Origin: an uncultured Thermoguttaceae bacterium
GTDB taxonomy: Bacteria > Planctomycetota > Planctomycetia > Pirellulales > Thermoguttaceae
Length of the DNA: 48,175 nt
Direction: 5' to 3'
Assembly (NCBI GenBank): GCA_938042245.1
Contig: CALIRO010000061.1
Span: 1-48,175, forward strand
Position 1 is the stretch's first letter, and the number at the start of each line of letters is the position of its first letter. Position numbers and translations under genes: made by a program. Shown here in pieces: positions 35,859 to 45,074 of this stretch. Under the pieces are notes generated by a model. It saw only the letters and a program-made list of their open reading frames with translations. It did not search any database and had not been told where the DNA came from.

Positions 35859-37421
35859 GTGGAACCCCGCATGGGCAAACAATCCGGCAAGAAAGCAAAA
35901 ACGTCCGTTCCCAGCAAAATTGCATCCAAAAAATCATCCAGGTCAACTTCTGCAACAGCGGCAGTTGCAGCGAAGAAATCCATACCGGCCTGTTGGCGGC
36001 GGCCGAAGTGGCAAACCGAGTTTCGGCGCCGGTTGCTCGGCTGGTTTGCGCGGAACAAACGGGACTTGCCTTGGCGGCGCACAAAAGATCCCTATGCCGT
36101 CTGGGTTAGCGAAATCATGCTCCAGCAGACGCAGACGCCGACGGTGGTCCGGTATTTTGAGCGGTTTTTGACCGCCTTCCCGACGGTGCAGGCCCTGGCC
36201 CAGGCGGAACAGGCAGAGGTGCTTCGGCTTTGGGAAGGTCTGGGCTATTATCGGCGGGCGGTGCAATTGCACCAGGCAGCCCAAAAGATCGTCTCCGAGT
36301 TTGGCGGCCAATTTCCACAAACGGTCAAAGAGCTTCTGCAACTGCCGGGCATTGGCCGATACACCGCCGGCGCGATTCTGTCGATTGCTTTCGATCAGCG
36401 GCAGCCGATCCTGGAGGCCAATACGGTGCGGCTTTGGGCAAGGCTATTGGCCTATTCCGAACCGGTCGGTTCGGCGTCGGCTCAACGGCTGTTGTGGTAT
36501 ATGGCCGAGACGGTCTTGCCCTGTCGGCAAGTGGGCCGATTCAACCAGGCCCTGATGGAATTGGGCAGCAGGGTGTGCCTGCCCCGGCAACCTCGGTGTT
36601 CAGAGTGCCCGGTCAGCCGATTTTGTTTGGCTTTTCAAAAAGGCTTTCAAGAGAGCCTGCCCCGGCAGCGGGCCAAGCCGACCACCCAGTTTTCCCAGGA
36701 AATGGCCCTCATCGTGCGGCGAAATGACCAAGTGCTTTTGCGCCGAATTCCCGACGGCGAGCGTTGGGCCGGTCTTTGGGAATTTCCCAGGTTTCCATTG
36801 CCCACCGAACTAGCAGAACAATCGGCCGACGCCGAGGCGCCTGCCGCCAAACAGCCTTGGCTATTCCCAGTGGCAGAGGAGGCGGTCGGCCCCCTAGAAC
36901 CCTCTTCCGAACAGCAAACCGGGATAAGCAGAGTCAGACGGGACGCCCGCTTCGAGACAGTTCCAAAGCCCCCACGGCGGAGAAAAACGAGGGTGTCTTC
37001 CGATGGGTCGGCGCGTTTCATTCCAGCGGCGATAGGGGGGTTTCTTGTCCAGCAAATGCATAAGCAGGTTGGGATCGTAGTGCGGCCGATTCGCCCCCTG
37101 GGAACCATCCGGTATGCCGTTACCCGGTATCGGGTCCAGATGGAGTGTTATGAGGTGGAGTATTTGGGGCAGGCAGACCGCCAAGAGCGGACAGATCGGC
37201 TCGAGCAGCAATCGGTCGGCACGAAACCAAAGGGGCGTCGGTTGGAAGCTCCGGCGGCCGATTCGTGCCAGGCAGTGGAACCCGGGGGCGATTTTCAGTG
37301 GGTTCGGCTCGAATCACTGGAGGGGTATCCGATGAGCAGCCCGGCGCGCAAACTGGCCCGGTTGGCCCGGGCCAGCTCGGGCGATTTCGGGAAAGAAACA
37401 TTTTGCGAGGGCCGAAAGTAA
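35859..37421 (+). CDS. mutY: A/G-specific adenine glycosylase
   Basis: The protein is 520 aa from a GTG at 35859, placed nine bases after GGGAGGAAAG; the ATG at 35871 is too far from it. MutY removes adenine mispaired with 8-oxoguanine. A basic N-terminal extension (about 48 residues, Lys/Ser/Ala-rich) is followed by the HhH-GPD domain (about 50-265): PWRRTKDPYAVWVSEIMLQQTQ with the catalytic Glu (ISEIMLQQT motif), LPGIGRYTAGAILSIAF with the helix-hairpin-helix, and LEANTVRLWARLLAY with the catalytic Asp position replaced by Glu-Ala-Asn around ILEANT as read here. The 4Fe-4S site is CLPRQPRCSECPVSRFC (C-x6-C-x2-C-x5-C). The C-terminal NUDIX-like part is interrupted by a Pro/Arg/Ser-rich insertion of about 90 residues. 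Usual length is 350-380 aa. Confidence 0.93.
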   Translation: MEPRMGKQSGKKAKTSVPSKIASKKSSRSTSATAAVAAKKSIPACWRRPKWQTEFRRRLLGWFARNKRDLPWRRTKDPYAVWVSEIMLQQTQTPTVVRYFERFLTAFPTVQALAQAEQAEVLRLWEGLGYYRRAVQLHQAAQKIVSEFGGQFPQTVKELLQLPGIGRYTAGAILSIAFDQRQPILEANTVRLWARLLAYSEPVGSASAQRLLWYMAETVLPCRQVGRFNQALMELGSRVCLPRQPRCSECPVSRFCLAFQKGFQESLPRQRAKPTTQFSQEMALIVRRNDQVLLRRIPDGERWAGLWEFPRFPLPTELAEQSADAEAPAAKQPWLFPVAEEAVGPLEPSSEQQTGISRVRRDARFETVPKPPRRRKTRVSSDGSARFIPAAIGGFLVQQMHKQVGIVVRPIRPLGTIRYAVTRYRVQMECYEVEYLGQADRQERTDRLEQQSVGTKPKGRRLEAPAADSCQAVEPGGDFQWVRLESLEGYPMSSPARKLARLARASSGDFGKETFCEGRK

Positions 37422-37522
37422 CATTCGGGATATGTAAACATATTTACGCTTCTCTGCGAAGCCTTCCCTTATTTGGTCGGTTAATGGGTAGAGTTGGTCT
37501 GGCGCCAAAGGAGACCCAAACG

Positions 37523-38467
37523 ATGGAAAGAAACTGGTGGTGTGTATGGGTGTGGGTGGTAGGCAGTGTATGTGGAGGCCTTTCTGCAGTGCTGGCGGCT
37601 GAAGAGCCGACGCCGATTGCCCTTTGGCCCAATGGTGCCCCGGGCGCTGTGGGCCAAGAAGAGGCGGATATACCGACGCTGACGCCGTATTTAGCGCCGG
37701 CGGATCGGGCTACCGGCGCTGCGATCATCATTTGTCCAGGTGGTGGGTATCATCATGTATCCCCGGCGCATGGGGAGCCGGTGGCCCGCTGGCTCAACTC
37801 GATCGGGGTCGCGGGATTGGTGCTGAAATACCGGCATCTGAAGGATAAGCATCCGGCGCCGCTTCAGGACATTCAGCGTGCCATTCGGTTGGTGCGAGCC
37901 CGGTCGGCCGAGTGGCGGCTGGACCCAAAACGGATTGGGGTGATGGGATTTTCCGCCGGTGGGCACTTGGCTTCGATGGCAGCAGTCCATTTCGATCCGG
38001 GTAAACCCGACGCCTCGGATCCCATCGAACGCTTCAGTAGCCGACCGGATCTGGTGATCCTTTCCGTGGCGGTCATCACGATGCGGCCTCCGTATGCTCA
38101 TACCGGTTCGGTCAACAACCTGCTGGGCGAGAATCCTCCGCCGGAATTGGTTGCTTTTTGTTCCACGGACGAGCAGGTTCGGCCCGACACGCCGCCTACT
38201 TTTATCGTGAGCTGCTGGAACGACGAAGTAGTGCCGGTGGAGAACAGCCTCCGGTTTGCGATGGCGCTTCGGCAGGCCAAGGTCCCATGCGAAATCCACA
38301 TTTATGAGCGGGGGCAGCACAACTTCCTGCTGGCCAAGGGCGAAGTGCGGCGGGTTTTGGACACCTGGTGGGAACGGCTGGCCGACTGGCTTCGGCTACA
38401 AGGCTTTGCCGCCCAAACCCCCGCCGGCCCCGCCCCAACCTGGGACTACAGCCAACCGAAAAAATAA
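37523..38467 (+). CDS. Secreted alpha/beta hydrolase (acetyl-xylan-esterase-like)
   Basis: The protein is 314 aa from the ATG at 37523, with AAAGGAG upstream; the open frame to the left is not coding. A signal peptide (NWWCVWVWVVGSVCGGLSAVLAAEE) is clear. The hydrolase core shows ICPGGGYHHVSPAHGEPVA (HGGG-like oxyanion loop), VMGFSAGGHLASMAAVHF with nucleophile Ser in GFSAGG, then VSCWNDEVVPVENSLRF with the acid Asp in NDE and ERGQHNF with the His. This arrangement matches the BD-FAE/pectin-acetylesterase-like families that deacetylate plant or microbial polysaccharides. The substrate is not certain. It lies 100 bases after mutY on the same strand but has its own ribosome site. Confidence 0.88.
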   Translation: MERNWWCVWVWVVGSVCGGLSAVLAAEEPTPIALWPNGAPGAVGQEEADIPTLTPYLAPADRATGAAIIICPGGGYHHVSPAHGEPVARWLNSIGVAGLVLKYRHLKDKHPAPLQDIQRAIRLVRARSAEWRLDPKRIGVMGFSAGGHLASMAAVHFDPGKPDASDPIERFSSRPDLVILSVAVITMRPPYAHTGSVNNLLGENPPPELVAFCSTDEQVRPDTPPTFIVSCWNDEVVPVENSLRFAMALRQAKVPCEIHIYERGQHNFLLAKGEVRRVLDTWWERLADWLRLQGFAAQTPAGPAPTWDYSQPKK

Positions 38468-38759
38468 AAAGGCCACATCCCCCCGGCTAATCGAAGGAAC
38501 AAAAAGCCCGTTTAGAAAGACTTTAGCCGCCGAAATCATTCACCTCTCGCCAACAGGGGAGAGGCTCAGCTTGTCCTTCTCCGGCAAATGGTAGTTCGAT
38601 GGGAATGGCTTTTTCCGCGCAAGCGCAGCCCAACGACTTCCCCCGGGCAGACGGAGGCTGCTGGCGGCCTTGGTGGTACAAAGGGCTAGAAACGATTTAG
38701 CACCCCTGCTTTCCCAAAGATGACGGGGCGGAATTTGCCCTTCGGCGGGGACGTAGTGT

Positions 38760-39626
38760 TTACGGGAAGTTATAGTTTGGGTTTTTCGGGTCGAAGTCCA
38801 GGTCGGTAAAGCCGTTGTTGAGTTTCAGGTTCAGGTAGGTGTATTCTTCGATCAGTTCGGGTTCGCCGCCGGGCTGTTTGGGCCAGTCGTAGGATTCATA
38901 GCGGATGGGTAGATTCAGCTCATCATCGACGAAGATGCGGGCGACATGGAACAGGAAGTTTCGTCGGGGCACTGGATGGACTACCTGAATACAAGTACAT
39001 GAACGGTCATTGATCTTGGCCCCTTCAAAGAACTTCACTTCGCATTCGCCGTATTGGAGGTCTTTTTCGCCTACTTCAATGAGACGTCGGACCATATTGA
39101 GGATGCCGATTTCGGTAATCGGGTAGCGTTGGCCTTTCATGGCGACCGGTCCGGTGGGTTTGAGCGAGACGGTGCCGAACATGGTTCGCTGCACGCCGGT
39201 ACCGTGGGCGATGATCATGTTATTGTTTTGGTTGTGGACGTAGATGACTTCCTGACCGCGGCGGTCTTCGGGGCCGAGGAAGTACATATAGACGCTGAAG
39301 GGTTGGTGGCGGATTTTAAGGAATATATGTTCATATTCTCCGAGTTTGCCGCCCACCCGCTCCCGTTTGACTAACGTAGCCGAGTAGTCCTTAATCTTTT
39401 CAATCTCAGGCAGTCCCTGGTAGGCCCAGCGCAAAGCGGGCATCAGCGGATGTTCGTTCGGATTAGGGGTAAGAAGGGATTGGGGTTTTTGAGGTGTCGT
39501 AGTGGGCCGTTCAGCCAACCGATGGGGGGGATCCCTTTGGGTCTCTCCCCCTACCCCACCTCCGAGACCAAAAAACCCCCCAACTGCAAACACGACTAAT
39601 CCGATCATCATTTGGCAAAATTTCAT
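38760..39626 (-). CDS. DUF1571-domain secreted protein
   Basis: The protein is 288 aa from the ATG at 39626, with AGAAGGAG upstream; an in-frame start at 39722 is rejected because this site is better placed. A signal peptide (MMIGLVVFAVGGFFGLGGG) is followed by a low-complexity Pro/Thr segment (about 30-60). The domain at about 70-280 has YSATLVKRERVGGKLGEYEH, IFLKIRHQPFSVYMYFLGPE, EVIYVHNQNNNMIIAHGTGV, TEIGILNMVRRLIEVGEKDL and PIRYESYDWPKQ. This is the DUF1571 pattern, found in planctomycetes, and the fold may be LolA-like as in the gene at 31598. The function is unknown. It is convergent with the esterase gene across 290 bases of repeat-rich DNA. Confidence 0.9.
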   Translation of the reverse strand: MKFCQMMIGLVVFAVGGFFGLGGGVGGETQRDPPHRLAERPTTTPQKPQSLLTPNPNEHPLMPALRWAYQGLPEIEKIKDYSATLVKRERVGGKLGEYEHIFLKIRHQPFSVYMYFLGPEDRRGQEVIYVHNQNNNMIIAHGTGVQRTMFGTVSLKPTGPVAMKGQRYPITEIGILNMVRRLIEVGEKDLQYGECEVKFFEGAKINDRSCTCIQVVHPVPRRNFLFHVARIFVDDELNLPIRYESYDWPKQPGGEPELIEEYTYLNLKLNNGFTDLDFDPKNPNYNFP

Positions 39627-39986
39627 GCGGGAAGCTCCTTCTCCCACGAAAAAGTAAAAGAAAACCCCTTCAGCTACCACAGGAGCTGGTGGGCAGATTC
39701 TGCTTTGCAAATTACATACCAAAAGCCGGCTCGGAAAGTGGCTTGGATACCTGTTCCATCCAGTTTTCAGAGGCCGATAAAACTCGACTATGGAAAAGCC
39801 GACTCCCTGGCCGAAGAAAAGCTACTTCCATGCCTCCTGGAACTTATCGCCTATTTGCCTTAAAAAGCATTACAATGTTTGGCTTGGTAGGCGTGGGTTT
39901 TGGCTGGGGGTAAACGCCCACAGACGGAGTTGCCCGTCCATTCCGCACAGTTTATCCAATTCCCCAACAAATAGGGAGACCAAATA
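39627..39986. other. Divergent spacer, no gene seen
   Basis: It lies between the DUF1571 gene (-) and the MBL hydrolase gene (+). A TACAAT at 39871-39876 could be a -10, but no matching -35 is at the right distance. AGGGAGA precedes the GTG at 39987. Confidence 0.35.
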
Positions 39987-40661
39987 GTGGCTTTTTCCTA
40001 TTTTTCCCACCCGCACCTGCAGATCGCCTGTGTGGTCAACATGCTTTTTGAGGAAAATAGCTTTTTGGTGTGGCTGCCAGGTCAAGCGGACTGCCTGGTG
40101 ATTGATCCTGGTCTGGAACCGGAAAAAATCCTGCAGGCCTTGGACCAACTGCACCTTCAGCCCGCAGCCATCTTGAATACCCACGGCCATGCCGATCATA
40201 TCGCCGGCAATCAGGCTTTAAAAGCTATTTGGCCGGACTGCCCGATCGTCATTGGCCGGGCCGACGCCTCAAAACTGCAAGACCCCTGGGCGAATCTATC
40301 TCGGCCGTTTGGCTTGGATGTAATCAGTCCGCCGGCTGAGGTGGAGTTGGAAGATGGGCAACACTACTGGGCTGCTGGGCTGGAACTGGAGATTTTGGCC
40401 ATTCCCGGTCACTCGGCAGGCCATGTGGTTTACCTTTGGAAAGCAGGCCAGCCGTGGGTAGCCTTTGTGGGCGATGTGATCTTTCAACAGAGCATTGGCC
40501 GGACCGACTTTCCCGATGGCAGCTTCAGCCAACTCCGCCGAGGAATCCGAGAAAAAATCTTCAGCTTACCCGATTCCACCCTCCTCCTGCCGGGGCATGG
40601 ACCAGCTACCACCGTCGGCCAAGAAAAAAGAGCCAACCCCTTTGTCGGCCTAGGCACATGA
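39987..40661 (+). CDS. MBL-fold hydrolase (glyoxalase-II-like)
   Basis: The protein is 224 aa from a GTG at 39987, with AGGGAGA seven bases upstream. The metallo-beta-lactamase fold has the zinc motif THGHADHIAGN (about 70-80), GHSAGHVVYLW with the next His ligand, FVGDVIFQQSIGRTDF with the bridging Asp, and the terminal LLPGHGP. This is typical of glyoxalase-II-like or persulfide-dioxygenase-like hydrolases, but the exact thioester or other substrate is not visible. It is cytoplasmic. The gene runs toward nadE and ends 270 bases before it, with only repeat DNA between. Confidence 0.9.
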   Translation: MAFSYFSHPHLQIACVVNMLFEENSFLVWLPGQADCLVIDPGLEPEKILQALDQLHLQPAAILNTHGHADHIAGNQALKAIWPDCPIVIGRADASKLQDPWANLSRPFGLDVISPPAEVELEDGQHYWAAGLELEILAIPGHSAGHVVYLWKAGQPWVAFVGDVIFQQSIGRTDFPDGSFSQLRRGIREKIFSLPDSTLLLPGHGPATTVGQEKRANPFVGLGT

Positions 40662-40855
40662 AGCCCAACCCCGCCTGAGGCCACTCGTTTTCTTGTTTCG
40701 TGATCCCCTGGGGTGTTCTTTTTCCCAAAGGAGTAATCCAGAAAATCTCATCCGCGGAAAATAGACTGCCTGCCTCTTCCACGGAGGAAGAGGAGGATTT
40801 TCGGCCGTAGGCCCTGGCCCGCAGTTCCCCCCAGCAGGCCCGCACTGCCAGCTGC

Positions 40856-40880
40856 CTGGATTGCCGCTTGTGCGGGAATC
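40856..40880. repeat. dRS3-like inverted repeat
   Basis: CTGGATTGCCGCTTGTGCGG with GAAT following is the reverse-oriented version of the CATTCCCGC...GCGGGAATCCAG element. It sits between the MBL hydrolase and nadE gene ends. Confidence 0.6.
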
Positions 40881-40934
40881 GCAGGGTGGGGCTTTCCTCG
40901 GAAGAGGCAAAGGAGAACCTTATTCGCTGAAGTA

Positions 40935-42935
40935 TTAGGAGTTCTTTAGCTGGGCGACATACTGGGCTAGTTCGGTCAATTCCCGCTGAAAGCCGCCGGA
41001 AAGGATCGGAAACCGGCACCAGGTCTTCGGATCGACGTTTTCGTCATCCACGTGGAAGCTAGGAGCGTAGCGCTCGCGTTTCCATTGGTTTCGGCACCAG
41101 AGCCGAAAGAACCGATCCACCCATTGGGCTAATTCCTGCAGGGTGTATTGGGGGAATTGGGCACGGAGCCGACGGAAGCATTCGACCGGATGTTGTTTAT
41201 CGCGGATGGCGGCGCGTTCGATCCGATCGAGCACCTCGTAGGGCATGAGGTCGCCTTCGTCGGTCTGAGCGGCTTCGGGCGGACGGAGCTCGGCGGTAGG
41301 CGTCTGGCTGGTTACTTTTTCTAAGGCGGGGATGGGTCCTAGGCCGTCCGGCCCAACCGTCTGCAGCCAGCGGAGCCAACGGCGCAAGTACGCTTTGTCG
41401 ATCCCGCCCAGAGGGGCCAGGCCGCCGCAGGTGTCGCCGTCCATGGTGGCGTAGCCGACGGCCGCTTCAGTTCGGTTACTGGTCGTCAGCAAGATGGCCT
41501 CCAGGACATTAGCCAACAGCCAGGCCGATGGCCCCCGTACCCGGGCCTGGATGTTTTGCAAGGCCACATCGTCGGTCTGCCACTGGAGCTTTCGGCCAAG
41601 CAGCTCCTCAATCGCCTGCACATAGTGATCCACTTGGGCGTCGATGGGCAGGCAGGCAAACCGGGCGCCGATGGCTTCGGCCACGCTGCGGGCCGCATCC
41701 TGGGTGATTTGGCTGCTATGGCGGCTAGGCTGGTAAAGACAGAATAAAAGCCGGCCCACACAGTCCCGTACTGTTGCCGCCTCCGCCAAGCCGGCCACAT
41801 GGCCCAGCCGACGCTTGAAGCCCTCCAGGCCCAGTTCCTGGACGGCCAATTGGACCATCATGGCCACCAGGCAGGCAGTGGCCGACGAATCGGCCCCGCC
41901 GCTCAGATTGACCACAAACCCTTGGGCTCGACTCTTTCGTAAATAGTCGAACAGTCCCAGGGCGATGGCTCGGGTGAATTCCTCTTCTTTTAAATAGGAC
42001 CCTTCTTCCCAGGCGGGCGGCGTCAGCCAGACTGATTCGGGTTCCAGATCGGGCCAATCCACCGATAGCGGCACCCGCACCGGATCGCTGCTGGGCAGTT
42101 GCAGCGAAAAACTCCCTTGCCGCGCTCGGACCATCCGAGTGGCCGTTACATCCACCAGGCCGCTGGTGAGCACCATTGGGTGGAAGGAAAATCGGGGGCC
42201 CAAGGCCACCCACTGCCCGGCCGAAGCGATCATGGCGCCGCCATCGTAGATGATCCGGCCTGCTTCGTTGCCCACCAGATTGGCATAGACGTAGCTCACG
42301 CTGAAAGCCCGGGAACCCTCCAGCACCAGACGTTTCCGGACCTCAAATTTCCCGAAGGCGAAGTGGCTTGCACTGGGATTCAGGAGCAGATCAATGCCCT
42401 GTAGCGACAGCTCGCTGCCGGGCCGACGGGCTGCCCAGGCATCCTCGCAAATTTCAAACCCGATTCGAACTCCCCCCACTTCAAAGACCAGATCCCCAAT
42501 GGGATAACTTCGGTTTTGCACATGGAGCGTGTCCCGCAGTCCGCTCGGCCAAGGCTTGAACCATCGGGGTTCGTAGTGGAGGCCTTGGCTGGCCAGGAAG
42601 CGTTTGGCGGCAAAACCGGCAATATGTCCATCCACGGCCAAACAGGCCACATTAAACAGGGCGTCTCGATGCAAAAGCGGTAGGCCTATCGAGACAGCCA
42701 TCCCCGCTGTGGCCGGCACAATCTCTTCCAGCACCTGCCAGGCGGTCTGCGCGGTGCTGGACGATAGGAACATATCTTCACATCCATAGCCCGTTATACA
42801 TAGCTCCGGCAGACACAGCACCTGCACCCCGGCCTCTCGGGCTGCCTGAATGGCTGCCAAGATGTTGGCCCGGTTGCCTTCCCAATCCAACGGCGTTTGA
42901 TTGAGCACCGCAGCGGCGACGCGAATCCGGGGCAT
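40935..42935 (-). CDS. nadE: Glutamine-dependent NAD+ synthetase
   Basis: The protein is 666 aa, the usual length of the two-domain type. The last step of NAD synthesis amidates nicotinate adenine dinucleotide with ammonia from glutamine. The N-terminal nitrilase-like glutaminase domain (about 1-290) carries the Glu-Lys-Cys triad: Glu 44 in LPELCITGYG, Lys 111 in AAKRFLA and Cys 163 in FEICEDAW. The C-terminal synthetase (about 320-640) has the ATP-pyrophosphatase loop VNLSGGADSSATA (342-354), NIQARVRG, TTSNRTEAAVGYATMDGDT and GGLAPLGGIDKAYLR. ATG 42935 follows AAGGGTT. It is on the same strand as pncB, with 550 bases of repeat DNA between, so it is probably a separate transcript of the same pathway. 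Confidence 0.96.
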   Translation of the reverse strand: MPRIRVAAAVLNQTPLDWEGNRANILAAIQAAREAGVQVLCLPELCITGYGCEDMFLSSSTAQTAWQVLEEIVPATAGMAVSIGLPLLHRDALFNVACLAVDGHIAGFAAKRFLASQGLHYEPRWFKPWPSGLRDTLHVQNRSYPIGDLVFEVGGVRIGFEICEDAWAARRPGSELSLQGIDLLLNPSASHFAFGKFEVRKRLVLEGSRAFSVSYVYANLVGNEAGRIIYDGGAMIASAGQWVALGPRFSFHPMVLTSGLVDVTATRMVRARQGSFSLQLPSSDPVRVPLSVDWPDLEPESVWLTPPAWEEGSYLKEEEFTRAIALGLFDYLRKSRAQGFVVNLSGGADSSATACLVAMMVQLAVQELGLEGFKRRLGHVAGLAEAATVRDCVGRLLFCLYQPSRHSSQITQDAARSVAEAIGARFACLPIDAQVDHYVQAIEELLGRKLQWQTDDVALQNIQARVRGPSAWLLANVLEAILLTTSNRTEAAVGYATMDGDTCGGLAPLGGIDKAYLRRWLRWLQTVGPDGLGPIPALEKVTSQTPTAELRPPEAAQTDEGDLMPYEVLDRIERAAIRDKQHPVECFRRLRAQFPQYTLQELAQWVDRFFRLWCRNQWKRERYAPSFHVDDENVDPKTWCRFPILSGGFQRELTELAQYVAQLKNS

Positions 42936-43485
42936 ACAAATAACCCTTCAACCCGACAAACCATGCTGATACTGTGTTCCCTACCACGCTACCACATGAA
43001 CCGATGAATATATTTAGCAGAGAATGAGCCTATGGCTTCCCATTCCCGCCAAAGCGGAAATGCCATTCCATGAAAATCACCTCTCCCCTGGCGGCACAGG
43101 ACGGCCTGCGAAACAGGCCGGGCGAACCGGCACCATGGTCATCCTTGCGAAAGCAGGAATCCAGGCCACTATGAAGTAGCTACGTTGTGATTGTTGGGCC
43201 GAGGAACCTCCTAGTAGCCTTGCCAATGGCCTGGATTGCCGCTTCCGCGGGAATGCCATACGGGGCGCGGGGAACAGGGAGCACGGGCGTCCCCGCTCAG
43301 GGCCTGCCAGCAGGCCACCTCAGCCGGCCTCTCCCAGGTAGGAAAGAGGCGAATACCGACCAGACGTCCGCACTGCTAGCGAATGCGCACGGGGCCTCCG
43401 CGCGGCCAGGAGGCCGGTCTCACCCGCCCCTGAGGGAGAGGCTGGTTGGTTGCTTCTGCGAAATTGGCGCCGAAAACATTTTAAT
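42936..43485. repeat. Spacer built of dRS3-like and CTCTCCC repeats
   Basis: CATTCCCGCCAAAGCGGAAA (43041), CATCCTTGCGAAAGCAGGAA (43140) and CTGGATTGCCGCTTCCGCGG (43231) are three degenerate members of the dRS3-like family in about 200 bases. CACCTCTCCCCTGGCGG and GGCCTGCGAAACAGGCC hairpins (43080-43120) match the pattern at 3330-3383. No gene was found. Confidence 0.7.
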
Positions 43486-44961
43486 TTATCTCCTGTCGGA
43501 GCGGGCTTTCAAGAGGAGCTGGGTTTTGCGATCAAAAAGGCTCTCTTCCAGGCCGACGAAATAGGTCTGTGGATTGACAAACCGCCGGACCGTGGGCGGC
43601 AAGAGGGCCAATTGCTCCTGACAGCGCCGCCGGGCCGATTCCAAATCGGGCAGGTCTAATACCCGTTGGCCTTGCCGAAATATAGGCACAAGCAGGTCTT
43701 CGCCCTCGGTGTCTGCCGGGATGCTACGCCGTTGGGTGATGTCGATCGGATCAATGAGGGTGCAGGGAGTGGGCAGTCCGCTACGGATGTCATAAATTCC
43801 ATCAGCCATGGCCTCCCCTTGCCTGGTAAACCGCCGTACCTGCAAGATGCCCGGACAGGAGACTTTGGCCGTCTGTTCGGACAGTTTAATAGTATCCCGC
43901 CATTGGCCCTGCGCGTCTTGAATGGCCGATAGTTTATAGACGCCGCCCAGAGCCGGCTGGCCGAAGCCGGTTACCAGCCGGGTGCCCACGCCCCAGATGC
44001 AAATGTTGGCCCCTTGGAGCTTTAGATTTTCGATGAGGAACTCGTCCAGGTCGTTGGAAGCCACAATCACCGCGTCGGTGAAGCCGGCCTCATCCAGCAT
44101 CTGGCGGGCCCGGATGCTCAGGGCGGCCAAATCGCCCGAATCAAGCCGAATGCCCACCAACCGATAGCCCTGCTGCCGGAGCCATTGGCCTACCTGGATG
44201 GCATGCCGCACCCCCTCCAAGCTGTCATAGGTATCGACCAGAAAGATGCAATTATTGGGCATGACCTGGGCGTAGGCTTGGAAGGCGTCCAGTTCGCTTT
44301 CAAAGCACATGATCCAGCTATGGGCATGGGTCCCACGAACCGGGATGCCGAACAGTCGGCCTGCGAGGACATTGGAGGTGGCCGCGCAACCGGCCAGGTA
44401 GGCGGCACGACTGGCCGATATGGCGCCGTCGATCCCCTGCGCCCGGCGCAGACCGAATTCCAACACCGGCTCACCCCGGGCGGCCTGTACCACACGAGCT
44501 GCCTTGGTAGCAATAAGTGTCTGAAAATTCATAATGTTTAAAAGCGGCGTTTCCAACAGTTGCGCTTCCAGCAGAGGCCCTTGGACTCGGACCATCGGTT
44601 CCTGAGGAAAAACCACCGTGCCTTCCAACATGGCGTCCAGATCGAGCGTCCAGCGGAATTGGGCCAAAAAGTCCAAAAAGCTCGGCTCAAAAAGCGGCCG
44701 ACCATCGTTGCCTTTCAACCCGGCCAGATATTCCAGGTCCATCGGCTCGAAGCGAAAGTTTTCGATCAATTCCACCAGGGTAGCCAGACCGCAGGCTACC
44801 GCATAGGCGCCGCCGAACGGCTTTTCGCGGAAAAACATATGAAAGACCGCCTGCCTCCGCCCCAGACCTGTTTTCCAATACGCATAGGCCATCGTCAATT
44901 GGTACAGGTCCGTCAGCAGAGCCAAAGAAGAACGATACACTGCCGCCAAATGCCCTGACAT
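43486..44961 (-). CDS. pncB: Nicotinate phosphoribosyltransferase
   Basis: The protein is 491 aa. It makes nicotinate mononucleotide from nicotinate and PRPP, coupled to ATP hydrolysis, in the cytosol. The N-terminal part has LLTDLYQLTMAYAYWKTG (about 15-32), typical of the long NAPRTase type, then GLRRAQGIDGAISASRAAYL with the binding region, HSWIMCFESELDAFQAYAQV with the phosphorylatable His, VDTYDSLEGVRHAI, VGIRLDSGDLAALS (phosphate-binding loop) and IVASNDLDE. The start at 44961 gives a plausible N-terminus (MSGHLAAVYRSSL) but no strong ribosome site is visible. It lies upstream of nadE on the same strand; together they cover nicotinate salvage, and the nadD-type adenylyltransferase is not in the window. 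Confidence 0.95.
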   Translation of the reverse strand: MSGHLAAVYRSSLALLTDLYQLTMAYAYWKTGLGRRQAVFHMFFREKPFGGAYAVACGLATLVELIENFRFEPMDLEYLAGLKGNDGRPLFEPSFLDFLAQFRWTLDLDAMLEGTVVFPQEPMVRVQGPLLEAQLLETPLLNIMNFQTLIATKAARVVQAARGEPVLEFGLRRAQGIDGAISASRAAYLAGCAATSNVLAGRLFGIPVRGTHAHSWIMCFESELDAFQAYAQVMPNNCIFLVDTYDSLEGVRHAIQVGQWLRQQGYRLVGIRLDSGDLAALSIRARQMLDEAGFTDAVIVASNDLDEFLIENLKLQGANICIWGVGTRLVTGFGQPALGGVYKLSAIQDAQGQWRDTIKLSEQTAKVSCPGILQVRRFTRQGEAMADGIYDIRSGLPTPCTLIDPIDITQRRSIPADTEGEDLLVPIFRQGQRVLDLPDLESARRRCQEQLALLPPTVRRFVNPQTYFVGLEESLFDRKTQLLLKARSDRR

Positions 44962-45074
44962 AGGGATGAACCTACCAGGATTTTTAACAAAATCCTCTGA
45001 ACCCTTTTTCCTAGCCTACCATGGACAAAGGGGTTTCTTCCATCGGGGGAACTGGGAGAATGGCGAGCCGGGAG

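Noticed and set aside
3330..43440. Possible CRISPR array from the regularly repeated CCCTCTCCC/GGGAGAGGG blocks
   Set aside because: Spacing is irregular, copies are diverged, there are no uniform spacers and no cas genes are present.
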